From Microcaldota archaeon (GTDB taxonomy: Archaea > Micrarchaeota > Micrarchaeia > Micrarchaeales > CABMGC01): a stretch of 57,025 nt of DNA. The position numbers and the translations under genes were made by a program. This document shows positions 1 through 7,920 of this stretch, piece after piece. Each line of letters opens with the position of its first letter. Position 1 is the first letter of the stretch. The DNA lies in the NCBI GenBank assembly GCA_021851065.1, contig JAJZJQ010000007.1:1-57025 (forward strand), written 5' to 3'. The notes beneath the pieces are model-generated. The model saw only the letters and a list, made by a program, of their open reading frames with translations. It made no database searches and was not told the origin of the DNA.

Positions 1-381
1 GGACAGACTTGCAAACGGCGCACAGCAGAAACTCCGCGAACTCGGCAGCCATCCCGATGAAATAGTGCGCGCAAATGCAAGAAGCATCCTGTACGCAGCC
101 CTTCGCAACGGAAACCTCCCACTTGCGGACAGCCTTGCAAAGGGCGCACAGCAGAAACTCCGCGAACTCGGCAGCCATCCCGATGAAATAGTGCGCGCAA
201 ATGCAAGAAGCATCCTGTACGCAGCCCTTCGCAACGGAAACCTCTCACTTGCGGACAGCCTTGCAAAGGGCGCGCAGCAGAAACTCCGCGAACTCGGCAG
301 CCATCCCGATGAAATAGTGCGCGCAAATGCAAGAAGCATCATGTCCGCAGCCCTTCACAACGGAAACCTCTCACTTGCGGA
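1..381 (+). repeat. 126-bp tandem repeat array
   Basis: Three near-identical 126-bp units in frame, marked by the recurring GTGCGCGCAAATGCAAGAAG at 65, 191 and 317. Units differ by only a few bases, and similarity decays after about 381. The array continues past the left edge. Confidence 0.9.
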
Positions 382-463
382 GAGAATTGCCAATGAAGTC
401 TCAAGAAATCCTGCAGATGCAAGAAGTATAATACATGGCTATCTGCCTGCCAATGGCGACTAG
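2..463 (+). CDS. Tandem 42-residue helical-repeat protein, 5'-truncated by the window edge
   Basis: The reading frame is open from base 2 to a TAG at 461-463, so only the C-terminal part of the gene is present. A GTG at 65 is in frame but lies inside a repeat and is probably not the start. The protein is a chain of nearly identical 42-residue units, each holding two or three predicted helices (for example VRANARSILYAALRNGN and LSLADSLAKGAQQKL), followed by a shorter degenerate last unit and a tail ending in PANGD. The pattern resembles HEAT- or TPR-like solenoid repeats, but I cannot assign a known family. No catalytic motif, signal peptide or membrane segment is visible. A protein-binding scaffold role would be inference only. 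Confidence 0.7.
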   Translation, partial: DRLANGAQQKLRELGSHPDEIVRANARSILYAALRNGNLPLADSLAKGAQQKLRELGSHPDEIVRANARSILYAALRNGNLSLADSLAKGAQQKLRELGSHPDEIVRANARSIMSAALHNGNLSLAERIANEVSRNPADARSIIHGYLPANGD

Positions 464-487
464 TCCTGTAATCCAAAATCATGGCTA

Positions 488-1156
488 TTAGTGATTCCAG
501 CAAAGCTTCCTGAACCCTTCGATGGAATCACTCACACTCGCATGCGCGCCAAATATGGCGGATCCTGCAACCAGCTCGCTTGCGCCAGCTTCCATCGCTA
601 GCCTGCCGGTTTCAATATTAATCCCGCCATCTACGGCAATTATCGTGCCATATCTGTTTTTGTCCACATATGCTCTCGCCTGACGTATTTTGTCCAGTAC
701 AACGGGCATGAACTTCTGTCCGCCCATGCCAGGGTCAACTCCCATTATCATGAGGGTGTCTATGCTGCCCATATTGCTGCTTATACTGTCGAAAGTGGTT
801 TGAGGATTTATGGCTACGCCTGCCTTTGCGCCTTGTGACTCTATTGCGGCAATCTCTCCTTCAAGATCTGCGCATGCTTCATGGTGCACTATGACTATGT
901 CTGCACCTGCAGCTACAACTGCCTTTGCCTGTATGCCCGGGTCACTTACCATCAGGTGGGCCTCAAACGGGATCTTTGTCGCGCTGCGCAGTGCTGCAAC
1001 CATCTTAGCCCCGAATGTTATTCCAGGCACGAAGTGGCCGTCCATTATGTCTATATGTATTCTGTCGGCATTACATCTGTCAAGGGCCTCTACAGAGGCT
1101 CTAAGATGGCCAAAGTCTGCAGAGAGTATTGATGGCGATATCATTACCTTGTTCAT
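488..1156 (-). CDS. rpe: Ribulose-phosphate 3-epimerase
   Basis: Interconverts D-ribulose 5-phosphate and D-xylulose 5-phosphate in the cytoplasm, in pentose phosphate or ribulose-monophosphate-type sugar metabolism. The 222-residue product has the usual length and the family landmarks of this TIM barrel: SPSILSADF at the N-terminus, IHIDIMDGHFVPGITFG near residue 33 with the metal-binding His and catalytic Asp, EAHLMV, a GVDPGMGGQKF phosphate/loop motif and a VDGGI segment with the second catalytic Asp. It follows eS1 on the same strand after 63 bases and has its own TATA box, so it may be transcribed both with and without the ribosomal genes. Confidence 0.95.
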   Translation of the reverse strand: MNKVMISPSILSADFGHLRASVEALDRCNADRIHIDIMDGHFVPGITFGAKMVAALRSATKIPFEAHLMVSDPGIQAKAVVAAGADIVIVHHEACADLEGEIAAIESQGAKAGVAINPQTTFDSISSNMGSIDTLMIMGVDPGMGGQKFMPVVLDKIRQARAYVDKNRYGTIIAVDGGINIETGRLAMEAGASELVAGSAIFGAHASVSDSIEGFRKLCWNH

Positions 1157-1188
1157 GCCAGCATTCCCCGATTAGGATTAGATGCCCG

Positions 1189-1197
1189 TATTTATAT
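1189..1197 (-). promoter_or_regulatory. TATA box for the epimerase gene
   Basis: On the minus strand the sequence ATATAAATA is centred about 37 bases before the ATG at 1156. Initiation about 25 bases downstream would give a leader of roughly 11 bases. Confidence 0.5.
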
Positions 1198-1219
1198 GCA
1201 TGTCAAGCAGCCAGTGTGC

Positions 1220-1783
1220 TTATACCTCTATCCTTTTCAGCTCCAGCTTGCTTACCCGCGCAATGTTCAGCGTCCTGCGTATGATCTCGGACTGGAAGCT
1301 GCCGTCAAGCATTGCGTTCAGAAGCTCGTCGAAGGTGTGCGCAGCCGAGAACTCATTAGTGAACTTGCCTATCTCCTTTCTTATGGCCGTCTTCTTAGGA
1401 GTCCTTATCTTGCTTGCAGTTACTGCTATGAGCTTGAGCACAAAACCCCTGCCGTTCTTGTCCTTGAGCTTATCAACTGTGTATATTGCGCTAGAATGCC
1501 TCCTTACAAGCGAGTGTATGTAGCTGAAAGTCTGCTCAATGTAATCGAGATCCGTGTTGACGCTGTTGCCGCTTACGTTGTTTACCCTAAGGCCGACAAG
1601 CATGAAAGAGTGCTCCGGCCTGTGTGTTATCCAGCTCATGCTGACCTTTATACGCCTGTCCATGATCGCCTTCTCATCATTTGCCGGTATCTCGCCTATG
1701 GCAGACTCGCCAAGAAGCTTTGGCGGGTAAACATTGAACCACACCTTGCTCTTCCATTTCTCCGATGACTTCTGCGTTGCCAT
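1220..1783 (-). CDS. rps3ae: 30S ribosomal protein eS1 (S3Ae)
   Basis: Structural protein of the archaeal small ribosomal subunit. The 187-residue protein opens with a basic segment (KSSEKWKSKVWFNVYPPKLLGE), followed by IGEIPANDEKAIMDRRI, which matches the archaeal/eukaryal eS1 signature of a W/Y-P-K start and a GE-P-ANDP-like turn. The middle carries a lysine-rich RTPKKTAIRKEIGKF stretch typical of the family. Length is slightly shorter than many archaeal homologues (about 195-225 residues). It lies 7 bases after uS15 on the same strand, a ribosomal pairing that supports the call. Confidence 0.88.
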   Translation of the reverse strand: MATQKSSEKWKSKVWFNVYPPKLLGESAIGEIPANDEKAIMDRRIKVSMSWITHRPEHSFMLVGLRVNNVSGNSVNTDLDYIEQTFSYIHSLVRRHSSAIYTVDKLKDKNGRGFVLKLIAVTASKIRTPKKTAIRKEIGKFTNEFSAAHTFDELLNAMLDGSFQSEIIRRTLNIARVSKLELKRIEV

Positions 1784-1790
1784 AGTGTAA

Positions 1791-2255
1791 TCAGCTCTTT
1801 ATGAGTAGTGCCACCTTTACGGGATCATATTTCCAGTCAGCAGGCATGGCTCCGGTGTTCTTGTAGTAGTTGCTGAGCCTCCATATCTTAGCCTCTACTC
1901 TGTTTAGCCTGGTGCGATTGTGAACGTCATTATGATTTCTCTCAAGATGCCTCCTTAGCGTTATAGCTTTCCTTAACAAGTCCATCATATCCTGCGGGAT
2001 CTCTGCCTTGAACCCATTCTCCTCGAGCACGTCTCCAAGCCTTTTTCCAAAAAGCTGCCTTACATAAGGTATGCCGTGTTTGGTCTTTAGCAGTTCCCCT
2101 ATCTGGGCCTGATGCTTGCCCTGCTTTGCATAATCTGTTATGAGTTTCACTACCTCTTCGTTGCTTATAACTATTCCCTCGGGCCTCACGCCTAGCCGAA
2201 CGTCAGGCTTTCGCGACTTAGACTTCCCGTGCTTTCCTGTATGCATCCTTGCCAT
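1791..2255 (-). CDS. rpsO: 30S ribosomal protein uS15
   Basis: Primary 16S rRNA-binding protein of the small subunit, archaeal S15/S13e type with the N-terminal extension. I place the start at the ATG at 2255 because archaeal uS15 begins MARMH-x-K-x-G; an upstream in-frame ATG at 2273 would add six atypical residues. The C-terminal half holds the conserved four-helix core, including HLERNHNDVHNRTRLNRVEAKI-like helix residues (H-N-D-H-N-R) and a terminal YYKNTGAMPADWKYDP motif that is diagnostic for the archaeal/eukaryal form. First gene of an apparent uS15-eS1-epimerase run. Confidence 0.93.
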   Translation of the reverse strand: MARMHTGKHGKSKSRKPDVRLGVRPEGIVISNEEVVKLITDYAKQGKHQAQIGELLKTKHGIPYVRQLFGKRLGDVLEENGFKAEIPQDMMDLLRKAITLRRHLERNHNDVHNRTRLNRVEAKIWRLSNYYKNTGAMPADWKYDPVKVALLIKS

Positions 2256-2467
2256 TAAACCATTTAAAATCAAGCCAAGGCACTAAGCCTAGGCATATTC
2301 AACTAATATCATCCATAAGAGTTTATAAAGATAGCGTTTCGCGCGCTTCAAGCAAGCCGCAGCCTAAAGCCTGATGCGAAGCACTAGCCTTGGGCTAAGG
2401 GCTAAAAAGCCAACATGCGTTCCCCGATATAGTTAAATATGACGCCAGCTGAGGAACCTGCGTTGAT
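2256..2467. promoter_or_regulatory. Divergent intergenic region between uS15 and an unknown gene
   Basis: Holds a palindromic TTTATAAA at 2322-2329 that could serve uS15 with a leader of about 40 bases, and AGTTAAATAT at 2431-2440 centred 32 bases before the plus-strand start at 2468. An imperfect hairpin TAGCCTT / AAGGGCTA lies at 2385-2404, and GAGG at 2451-2454 may be a ribosome site for the plus-strand gene. Confidence 0.4.
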
Positions 2468-3652
2468 ATGCGGATTCAAAGGGCAGACTATTACATTGCG
2501 CACCCACAAGCGTTGCATGGGCAGCCTAAGCGAACCATCGGCGAATTAGTTGCGCACCATGGCATCCTAGTGCCGGAAAGGTACGATACCCTCAGTTCCG
2601 CACTCAGATCACGGGTGCCCCTTATATATCGCAGCGAGAGCACTTTTGAGTACATGGGTGGATCTGGCCTTCTGCCAAGTCCTACTTCATCCACACTCAT
2701 AATCGACGGTAAGAAAACTGCAGCTAACATATCAAGGGCGCTCAGGAAAACTCTAGACGGCTTCGACGTCAACCGCAGGATAGGGGATTATTGCAGGCTT
2801 ACTGGCACTGATGCAAAGTCGTTCAAGGAAGGGGTCACATTCTCCTACTGGCGGGAAATTCCAGGCTATTTAAGGAAGGTAGTTGCTGACTCTGCCATAA
2901 GCGATCGCTATCACATAACTACTGTAAGCAGGCAGCATGGGAAATCATGGCACTATACCCTCTTTGATAATGGCAGGGTAATAGAACTTGGCGAGCCACT
3001 GCCAGGAGATCTCAGAAAGGGCCTTGGCAGGCTGCTTGACACGTATGACGCTGTCAGGAACCTAGCCAATTTTGATCCTAACAATTGCCCTGTTATGGAA
3101 TTTGTGACCAGCTATGGCAGCAGCGAGGATTACTTCCTGCAGTACTTGCGCGGCAGGGACTTTGTGCCTTCGGAATTCACGCTTCCGGGCGTGCAGCAAT
3201 CCGAAGGCGATGCAAAAGCGCTGTTTGTTCGGGGTGCCACGGGCCCTGAAGGCATGTCGTGCAGGGTTGTCATTGCGCGCGCATACCAGAGTGGCATGGG
3301 CATGGAACGCGAGCTGCCATCCAATGAGGATGGCTTTTTGGGCAGCAACGAGTCTGCCACCATGGCCGAGCTGATGTCCTCCAAAAGGAAGCTGCATATT
3401 CATGTGGCGCGGGGGGAACGCAGGCTCAAACTCGGCGAATTCTGCGATAATCACGAAAGCTATTCCACTCTCATGGGTCCGCAAGTCGCAGTGATCGTGG
3501 GCAAGAGCAATCCCATTATGCCTGCAAAGGAACTCAAAGCCATTATGAAAGATCGCCACAGGAAAGTCAAAGGCGGCGTGGACCTGCCCGAAGTCGCCAT
3601 GGCTGTGAATGTGGTCTCTGACGGAAGGATCGCTTATCTCAAGCGTTCCTGA
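2468..3652 (+). CDS. Unrecognised 394-residue protein
   Basis: I do not recognise this family. It is a soluble protein of mixed composition with no signal peptide and no membrane segment. Visible landmarks are an N-terminal basic region, a central FVTSYGSSEDYFLQYLRGRDFVPSEF stretch rich in aromatic residues, a glycine-rich VRGATGPEGMS turn, a GSNESATMAELMSSKRKLHIHV segment and a final PEVAMAVNVVSDGRIAYL strand pattern. The clustered conserved-looking G/D/R residues suggest an enzyme or nucleic-acid-associated protein, but this is not demonstrable. It stands alone between divergent ribosomal genes and a convergent surface protein. The ATG at 2468 is supported by the TATA-like element 32 bases upstream. 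Confidence 0.75.
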   Translation: MRIQRADYYIAHPQALHGQPKRTIGELVAHHGILVPERYDTLSSALRSRVPLIYRSESTFEYMGGSGLLPSPTSSTLIIDGKKTAANISRALRKTLDGFDVNRRIGDYCRLTGTDAKSFKEGVTFSYWREIPGYLRKVVADSAISDRYHITTVSRQHGKSWHYTLFDNGRVIELGEPLPGDLRKGLGRLLDTYDAVRNLANFDPNNCPVMEFVTSYGSSEDYFLQYLRGRDFVPSEFTLPGVQQSEGDAKALFVRGATGPEGMSCRVVIARAYQSGMGMERELPSNEDGFLGSNESATMAELMSSKRKLHIHVARGERRLKLGEFCDNHESYSTLMGPQVAVIVGKSNPIMPAKELKAIMKDRHRKVKGGVDLPEVAMAVNVVSDGRIAYLKRS

Positions 3653-3713
3653 ATTTAGCCACATGCCAAGCTCCTGCAGGCCTGCGCGCCACGTTTTGCC
3701 TTCACGCAACGCC

Positions 3714-6020
3714 CTACTTTCTAAGCCTGAAGAACGCATAACCCACTGCTATTGCTATCACTACCCCTGCAATACCTGCCGGCAACGTGTAAGGCGATTG
3801 CTGCTTCGATATGACTGAAGACTTAACTTGCGTTACGGACTGCCTAGGGATTGTCGTTTCAGCAGTTGTTATCTGGGTAGTTTCACGCTGCACCGATGTT
3901 GTTGGGCTGGTTGTCGGCATAACTGTATCATATGTGGTGCTACTTGCCGGAACATTCTTCTGCGTTACGATCTGCTGCGCTACCGTGGTCACAGACGTGC
4001 TCTGCACTGAGCTACCGCCGCTCCCCCGTATGCCATATCCGGCGCTTGTGCCAACCGTTGTTGTCGCTGTAGAGCTGCTTGTGGTTGGCTGGCTCACGGT
4101 GGCGTTTTGCCGGGAAGAGTCGAATGTATAGTTTCCAGAGCCCGTATCGGTTGCACGCACATACACTGCCTGCCTGCCTGGCGTCTGCGGCGCGTACGAT
4201 ACGTATGCAGAGTCTCCGCTGTGCATTACGGTGGCATTAGCTACAACGTTCCCATTAGCAACAAGCTGCAGTTCAAACGGTCCAACTCCATTGCCTTGCG
4301 AGATTGTGGCTTCATAGGAGAGGTTCTGCCCTACGTCCACCTGCTGGCTGCCCTGCGCAGCAATCTGCACCGTGGGCAAGAAGCTAAGCGACGGCATTAC
4401 ATTCTGCTCTACCCACTGGCTTGTTATGTTATTTGGAACTGAGGAGTTGGTATAGCCAAACTGCTGTGGATGAAGTATGATTGCATACAGCAGTGTTCCA
4501 TATGCTGCAAGGGGACCTGGCTCGTCAGTTATGTTTGTTGCCAAGTTGCCAAGCACGTAAACTCTTCCATCCTTCCATGCAGTTGTGTTTTGTATGCCCG
4601 GCATTGTCGCAAGCTGATTGTATGTGGTCGATATATTCGAATATGGCGTTCCGAATATGCTTGCTATTATATAATCAGGATTGCCTGCTATCAACTGCTC
4701 TACCGAAGGCGATGGATAATAGCCTGGGAATATGTTGTTCCCATTGGCCTCCTCAATCTCCGAGCCTATGAAAGACTTGCTGCCATCTGCATACATGCTG
4801 CCGTATCCATACCATATTATCATGGCAACTGTCGGCGTATTAACTCCATATACCCTGCTATTAACTCCGGAAAGTATCCTGCCCATGGCATCCGTAACCT
4901 CAAGGCCTTGCGGCGTCGAATTGGTAGTGTTTGCAACCAGCATTATGTCGCTTCTGACCCCGCTTATGTTCTTGTCAAAATCGCCTCCTATGACTACAGA
5001 ATTTACTCCGCCTGCCTGAAAGTCCTGCAGTCCGGCCGTCAGGGTCCCCTCAAAAGCCCCGGCATCTATGGGCACATAATCCGCAGTTGTATTCACTAGC
5101 TCTTCGAAGTAGTCAGGCAGGTAATAATCAAAGTTCAGCCCTATGTCTGCAGCCGTGCTCGGCAGTCTTGCTCCAAATCCACGGAGCACCTGCTCTGTAG
5201 CGGCAGTTGCCGCAACTGTGTAATTGCCAAGCCCAAGCGAGTAGACTATCTGCGCTGCGCCTGGTGTGATGAGCCCTATCCTGAGCGGATTGCGAAGCAG
5301 CTGACTTACATTCCTATCGAGGTAATCGCTTACAAGAGGCGGGTCCGGATTAGCGGTTAGGAGATAATACTGGGTATTGGCATACGATGCATTCCCTGCT
5401 GAGCTATCATATACTGAAACTGTCAGGGTCCCAGATACGCTGCCAGTAACATTCCCTGCAGTTATTATGCATAAAGGCCCGGTGCTGCTGCAAGAGGAAT
5501 TGGCTATAAATGCATTATAAGGCAAGCCAGAAGTATTCCAACTGTAGGAATAATTGCCGGTACCTCCTGCAACTACGATATTGTAAAGCGCATTGAACGT
5601 AAACGAATGCGGCGTAGTTATGTTTACCACTGGCGGATAATAATCTGTGGCTATACTAAGCGCAGGATCCACAGTTATGTTGGCGTAGTTTGACTGCAGC
5701 AGAGCATTTCCAGTAGAGTTGCCTGCAGCCCGTGTTGAGTTGGCCATTGCAAAATACATAAGCCTTTGGCCTGCCGACTCTGCGGTGATGTTAAGGGCAT
5801 AGGAGTTTGCTCCAGCAATTTCCACATCCGAGCCTCCAGTTGCATTGTACCACTGGTAAGCATAAGCGCCCGTGCCATTATGTACGGCCGCATAAAGCGC
5901 CACTGTCTGCCCTGCATCTACTACCGCGTTCGGCGGAGTCACTGCCACATAGGCCTGCGCTTCAATAGCAACCGGAAGCAGCAACAACACCGCAAGTCCA
6001 AAGAAATATGCAGATCTCAT
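3714..6020 (-). CDS. Membrane-anchored ABC substrate-binding protein with Ig-like domains (chelated metal or corrinoid type)
   Basis: Probably captures a metal chelate or corrinoid outside the cell and passes it to the divergent permease/ATPase at 6175-7900. From the ATG at 6020 (768 residues): a signal peptide (residues 1-23, AYFFGLAVLLLLPVA core); Ig-like segments to about residue 230, the first with a Y-Q-W-Y-N strand; a BtuF/FepB-like fold at about 240-530 (PLRIGLITPGAAQIVYSLGLG, later NPDYIIAS and WKDGRVYVLG, which mark the second lobe); another Ig-like segment; a Thr/Ser-rich stalk; and a C-terminal membrane helix ending RLRK. Many N-x-S/T sequons suggest glycosylation. The ATG at 6020 is preferred over the GTG at 6035 because GGTGAT sits 5 bases upstream. 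Ligand is unknown. Confidence 0.8.
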   Translation of the reverse strand: MRSAYFFGLAVLLLLPVAIEAQAYVAVTPPNAVVDAGQTVALYAAVHNGTGAYAYQWYNATGGSDVEIAGANSYALNITAESAGQRLMYFAMANSTRAAGNSTGNALLQSNYANITVDPALSIATDYYPPVVNITTPHSFTFNALYNIVVAGGTGNYSYSWNTSGLPYNAFIANSSCSSTGPLCIITAGNVTGSVSGTLTVSVYDSSAGNASYANTQYYLLTANPDPPLVSDYLDRNVSQLLRNPLRIGLITPGAAQIVYSLGLGNYTVAATAATEQVLRGFGARLPSTAADIGLNFDYYLPDYFEELVNTTADYVPIDAGAFEGTLTAGLQDFQAGGVNSVVIGGDFDKNISGVRSDIMLVANTTNSTPQGLEVTDAMGRILSGVNSRVYGVNTPTVAMIIWYGYGSMYADGSKSFIGSEIEEANGNNIFPGYYPSPSVEQLIAGNPDYIIASIFGTPYSNISTTYNQLATMPGIQNTTAWKDGRVYVLGNLATNITDEPGPLAAYGTLLYAIILHPQQFGYTNSSVPNNITSQWVEQNVMPSLSFLPTVQIAAQGSQQVDVGQNLSYEATISQGNGVGPFELQLVANGNVVANATVMHSGDSAYVSYAPQTPGRQAVYVRATDTGSGNYTFDSSRQNATVSQPTTSSSTATTTVGTSAGYGIRGSGGSSVQSTSVTTVAQQIVTQKNVPASSTTYDTVMPTTSPTTSVQRETTQITTAETTIPRQSVTQVKSSVISKQQSPYTLPAGIAGVVIAIAVGYAFFRLRK

Positions 6021-6094
6021 ATATATCACCAACACACAACTGGTAGTTGTACATGTTTATTTTAACACAACCAGTAGTGTAACTCATGAGCAAG

Positions 6095-6104
6095 TTATAT
6101 AAAG
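6095..6104 (+). promoter_or_regulatory. TATA box for the uptake permease-ATPase operon
   Basis: TTATATAAAG upstream of the permease. Initiation about 25 bases on would fall near 6125, at the edge of an inverted repeat. A second AT-rich TATATTATA at 6151-6159 is too close to the start to act as the TATA box for the TTG at 6175. Confidence 0.5.
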
Positions 6105-6125
6105 CATTGCTGGCAATTATCCTAA

Positions 6126-6147
6126 CCAGGTAAATAAATTAACCTGG
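6126..6147. promoter_or_regulatory. Candidate operator, inverted repeat CCAGGT-N10-ACCTGG
   Basis: Perfect 6-bp arms separated by 10 A/T-rich bases, located where transcription of the permease operon should begin. The position suits a repressor of uptake, for example a metal-responsive one. The regulator is not identified. Confidence 0.45.
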
Positions 6148-6174
6148 CAGTATATTATACGGCAAGGTGTTTGG

Positions 6175-7182
6175 TTGGGCCGCAGATTGCAGGATTTATT
6201 GGTTGCTGTAATTGCAATGATCGCGCTCACGGCTGCTCTTTTTGTAGCAAACCTTATCTGGGGCAGTGTATCGATTCCACTGCAATACCTATTACATCCC
6301 ATGGGCATCTACAGCACCATACTGTTTGTACTTAGGCTTCCGCAGGCCTACGGCGCTGTGATTGTGGGCATAGACCTGGCAGTGGCCGGCGCCGTAATGC
6401 AGGCGGTGTTCAGGAATCCGCTTGCTGACCCGTACATAACCGGGACAGCATCTGGCGCTGTGCTTGGGTCCCTTGCAGGCATCGCATTCGCCGCCATGGT
6501 ACCGGGCGTCTTCTTCCTGGCTACCCTGCTGCAGCCAGCTATGGGTTTTGCCGGAGCGCTTCTCGCCACCCTGCTAGTAGTGCTCACTGGCAGGAAAGGC
6601 GGATGGCTTGCATTAATACTTGCCGGCATAGCCGTTTCTATATTCCTTTCCTCATTGGCAACTATAACTGATTCATGGCTTCTGGCCAATGGTACAGCTT
6701 CGTTCTCGATATTCTTCCTCCTCTTCGGGTCCCTTGGCAGCCTAAATGCATCAAGCGATATCATAATAACACTGGCAAGCGTTCCAGTCCTTCTGTTTAT
6801 TTTCTGGTCTGGTAAGAAATTCAACCTTATGGCCATAGGCGACGAAGTTGCTAATTCTTCCGGTGTGGATGCCAGCAGGCTAAGGAGCATCATGATAACT
6901 GCTTCAAGCGTGCTAACTGCCCTGGCATTGTCATTTACCGGGATAATAGGCTTTGTAGGTCTGATCTCGCCACACATCACAAGGCTTGCCATAAAGGATG
7001 CCGATAATTCCAAGGTGCTTACGCTGTGCGGGCTTGTCGGAGCCGCAATACTTCTTCTGGCAAACCTTCTTTCAAAAATCATCATACCATACACTGTAGT
7101 TCCAATAACTGCAATAACAAGCCTGATAGGGGCGCCTGCACTGATATACCTTATACGAAGGGGTAGGTGGATTGGGCAATAA
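6175..7182 (+). CDS. FecCD/BtuC-family ABC transporter permease
   Basis: Inner-membrane channel of an importer for ferric-siderophore, haem or corrinoid-type ligands. The 335-residue product has about nine to ten hydrophobic helices and the family pattern: LPQAYGAVIVGIDLAVAGAVMQAVFRNPLADPYITG near residue 60 (the R-x-P-R-x-A...G-A-x-Q-x-x-x-x-N-P-L-A-x-P signature with Q for the second R) and FTGIIGFVGLISPHITRLA near residue 260, which forms the coupling helix to the ATPase. Start: TTG at 6175, backed by GGTG five bases upstream. It overlaps the ATPase gene by 11 bases, so the two are translationally linked, and it is divergent from the binding protein. Confidence 0.9.
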   Translation: MGRRLQDLLVAVIAMIALTAALFVANLIWGSVSIPLQYLLHPMGIYSTILFVLRLPQAYGAVIVGIDLAVAGAVMQAVFRNPLADPYITGTASGAVLGSLAGIAFAAMVPGVFFLATLLQPAMGFAGALLATLLVVLTGRKGGWLALILAGIAVSIFLSSLATITDSWLLANGTASFSIFFLLFGSLGSLNASSDIIITLASVPVLLFIFWSGKKFNLMAIGDEVANSSGVDASRLRSIMITASSVLTALALSFTGIIGFVGLISPHITRLAIKDADNSKVLTLCGLVGAAILLLANLLSKIIIPYTVVPITAITSLIGAPALIYLIRRGRWIGQ

Positions 7183-7900
7183 GCGCAGTGGTTACGCAAT
7201 CAGGTTCGACGGCCTTAGTCTTGGGTACGGCGGCACCATGGTAATAAGCAATCTTACCGCACAGGCTCCTGGGGGAAAGTTGACATCGCTGCTAGGCCGC
7301 AACGGCTCAGGCAAGACCACAGTGCTGCGTGCAATGGTAAAGCATATCCTTCCAATCTCTGGCGCAATCTGCATAGGGGGCAGGGATCTTGGCGCACTGG
7401 ATGTCTCGGACCTGCCGCGATATCTCTCTTATACTCCCTCAGAGGCCGGGAACGTGGGTCTTAAGTGCATTGATGTGGTATCCAGTGGGAAAAGGCACGG
7501 CTCCTGGATAAATCCAAAACAGGCACTCGGAGCGCTCAAAGAGCTTGCCATACCTGGCCTATCAAATAAGCAATTCGACGAGATCAGCACCGGCCAAAAG
7601 CGACTTGTGCTTATAGCAAGAGCAATGGCAATAGGCGCACCTGTAGCTCTGTTCGACGAGCCTACGCTTGGGCTGGACCCTTCAAACAGGAGCAGCGTTG
7701 TCAGGGCCATAAAAGACATGTCAGCCAGGCACGGAACAACGGCAATCGTAGCAACACAGGATACGGGACTAGCGGCAATGTCTGACTGGCTTATAGCGAT
7801 CAAGGATGGCGAGGCGATGGCAAGCGGCCCTGCAAGAATACTCACAAGAAAAATGCTTTCAATGCTTTATGCGGTAAGCGAGGGGGGCAAAAGCCGCTAA
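7172..7900 (+). CDS. ABC transporter ATPase of the FecE/BtuD type
   Basis: Hydrolyses ATP to drive the FecCD-type importer encoded upstream. The 242-residue subunit has a Walker A GRNGSGKTT at residues 42-50, a Q-loop region with YTPSEAG (the Gln is not obvious), a non-canonical signature STGQK in place of LSGGQ near residue 145, Walker B VALFDEPTLGLD around residue 158, and an H-like switch position occupied by VATQDTG rather than the usual T-H-D. The missing switch His is worth noting; the rest is standard. Start TTG at 7172 overlaps the permease end (7182). Confidence 0.9.
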   Translation: MGNKRSGYAIRFDGLSLGYGGTMVISNLTAQAPGGKLTSLLGRNGSGKTTVLRAMVKHILPISGAICIGGRDLGALDVSDLPRYLSYTPSEAGNVGLKCIDVVSSGKRHGSWINPKQALGALKELAIPGLSNKQFDEISTGQKRLVLIARAMAIGAPVALFDEPTLGLDPSNRSSVVRAIKDMSARHGTTAIVATQDTGLAAMSDWLIAIKDGEAMASGPARILTRKMLSMLYAVSEGGKSR

Positions 7901-7920
7901 GGTCCACCCATATTCACAGG

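Noticed and set aside
1-381. CRISPR array
   Set aside because: The repeats are contiguous 126-bp in-frame units without unique spacers; they encode protein.
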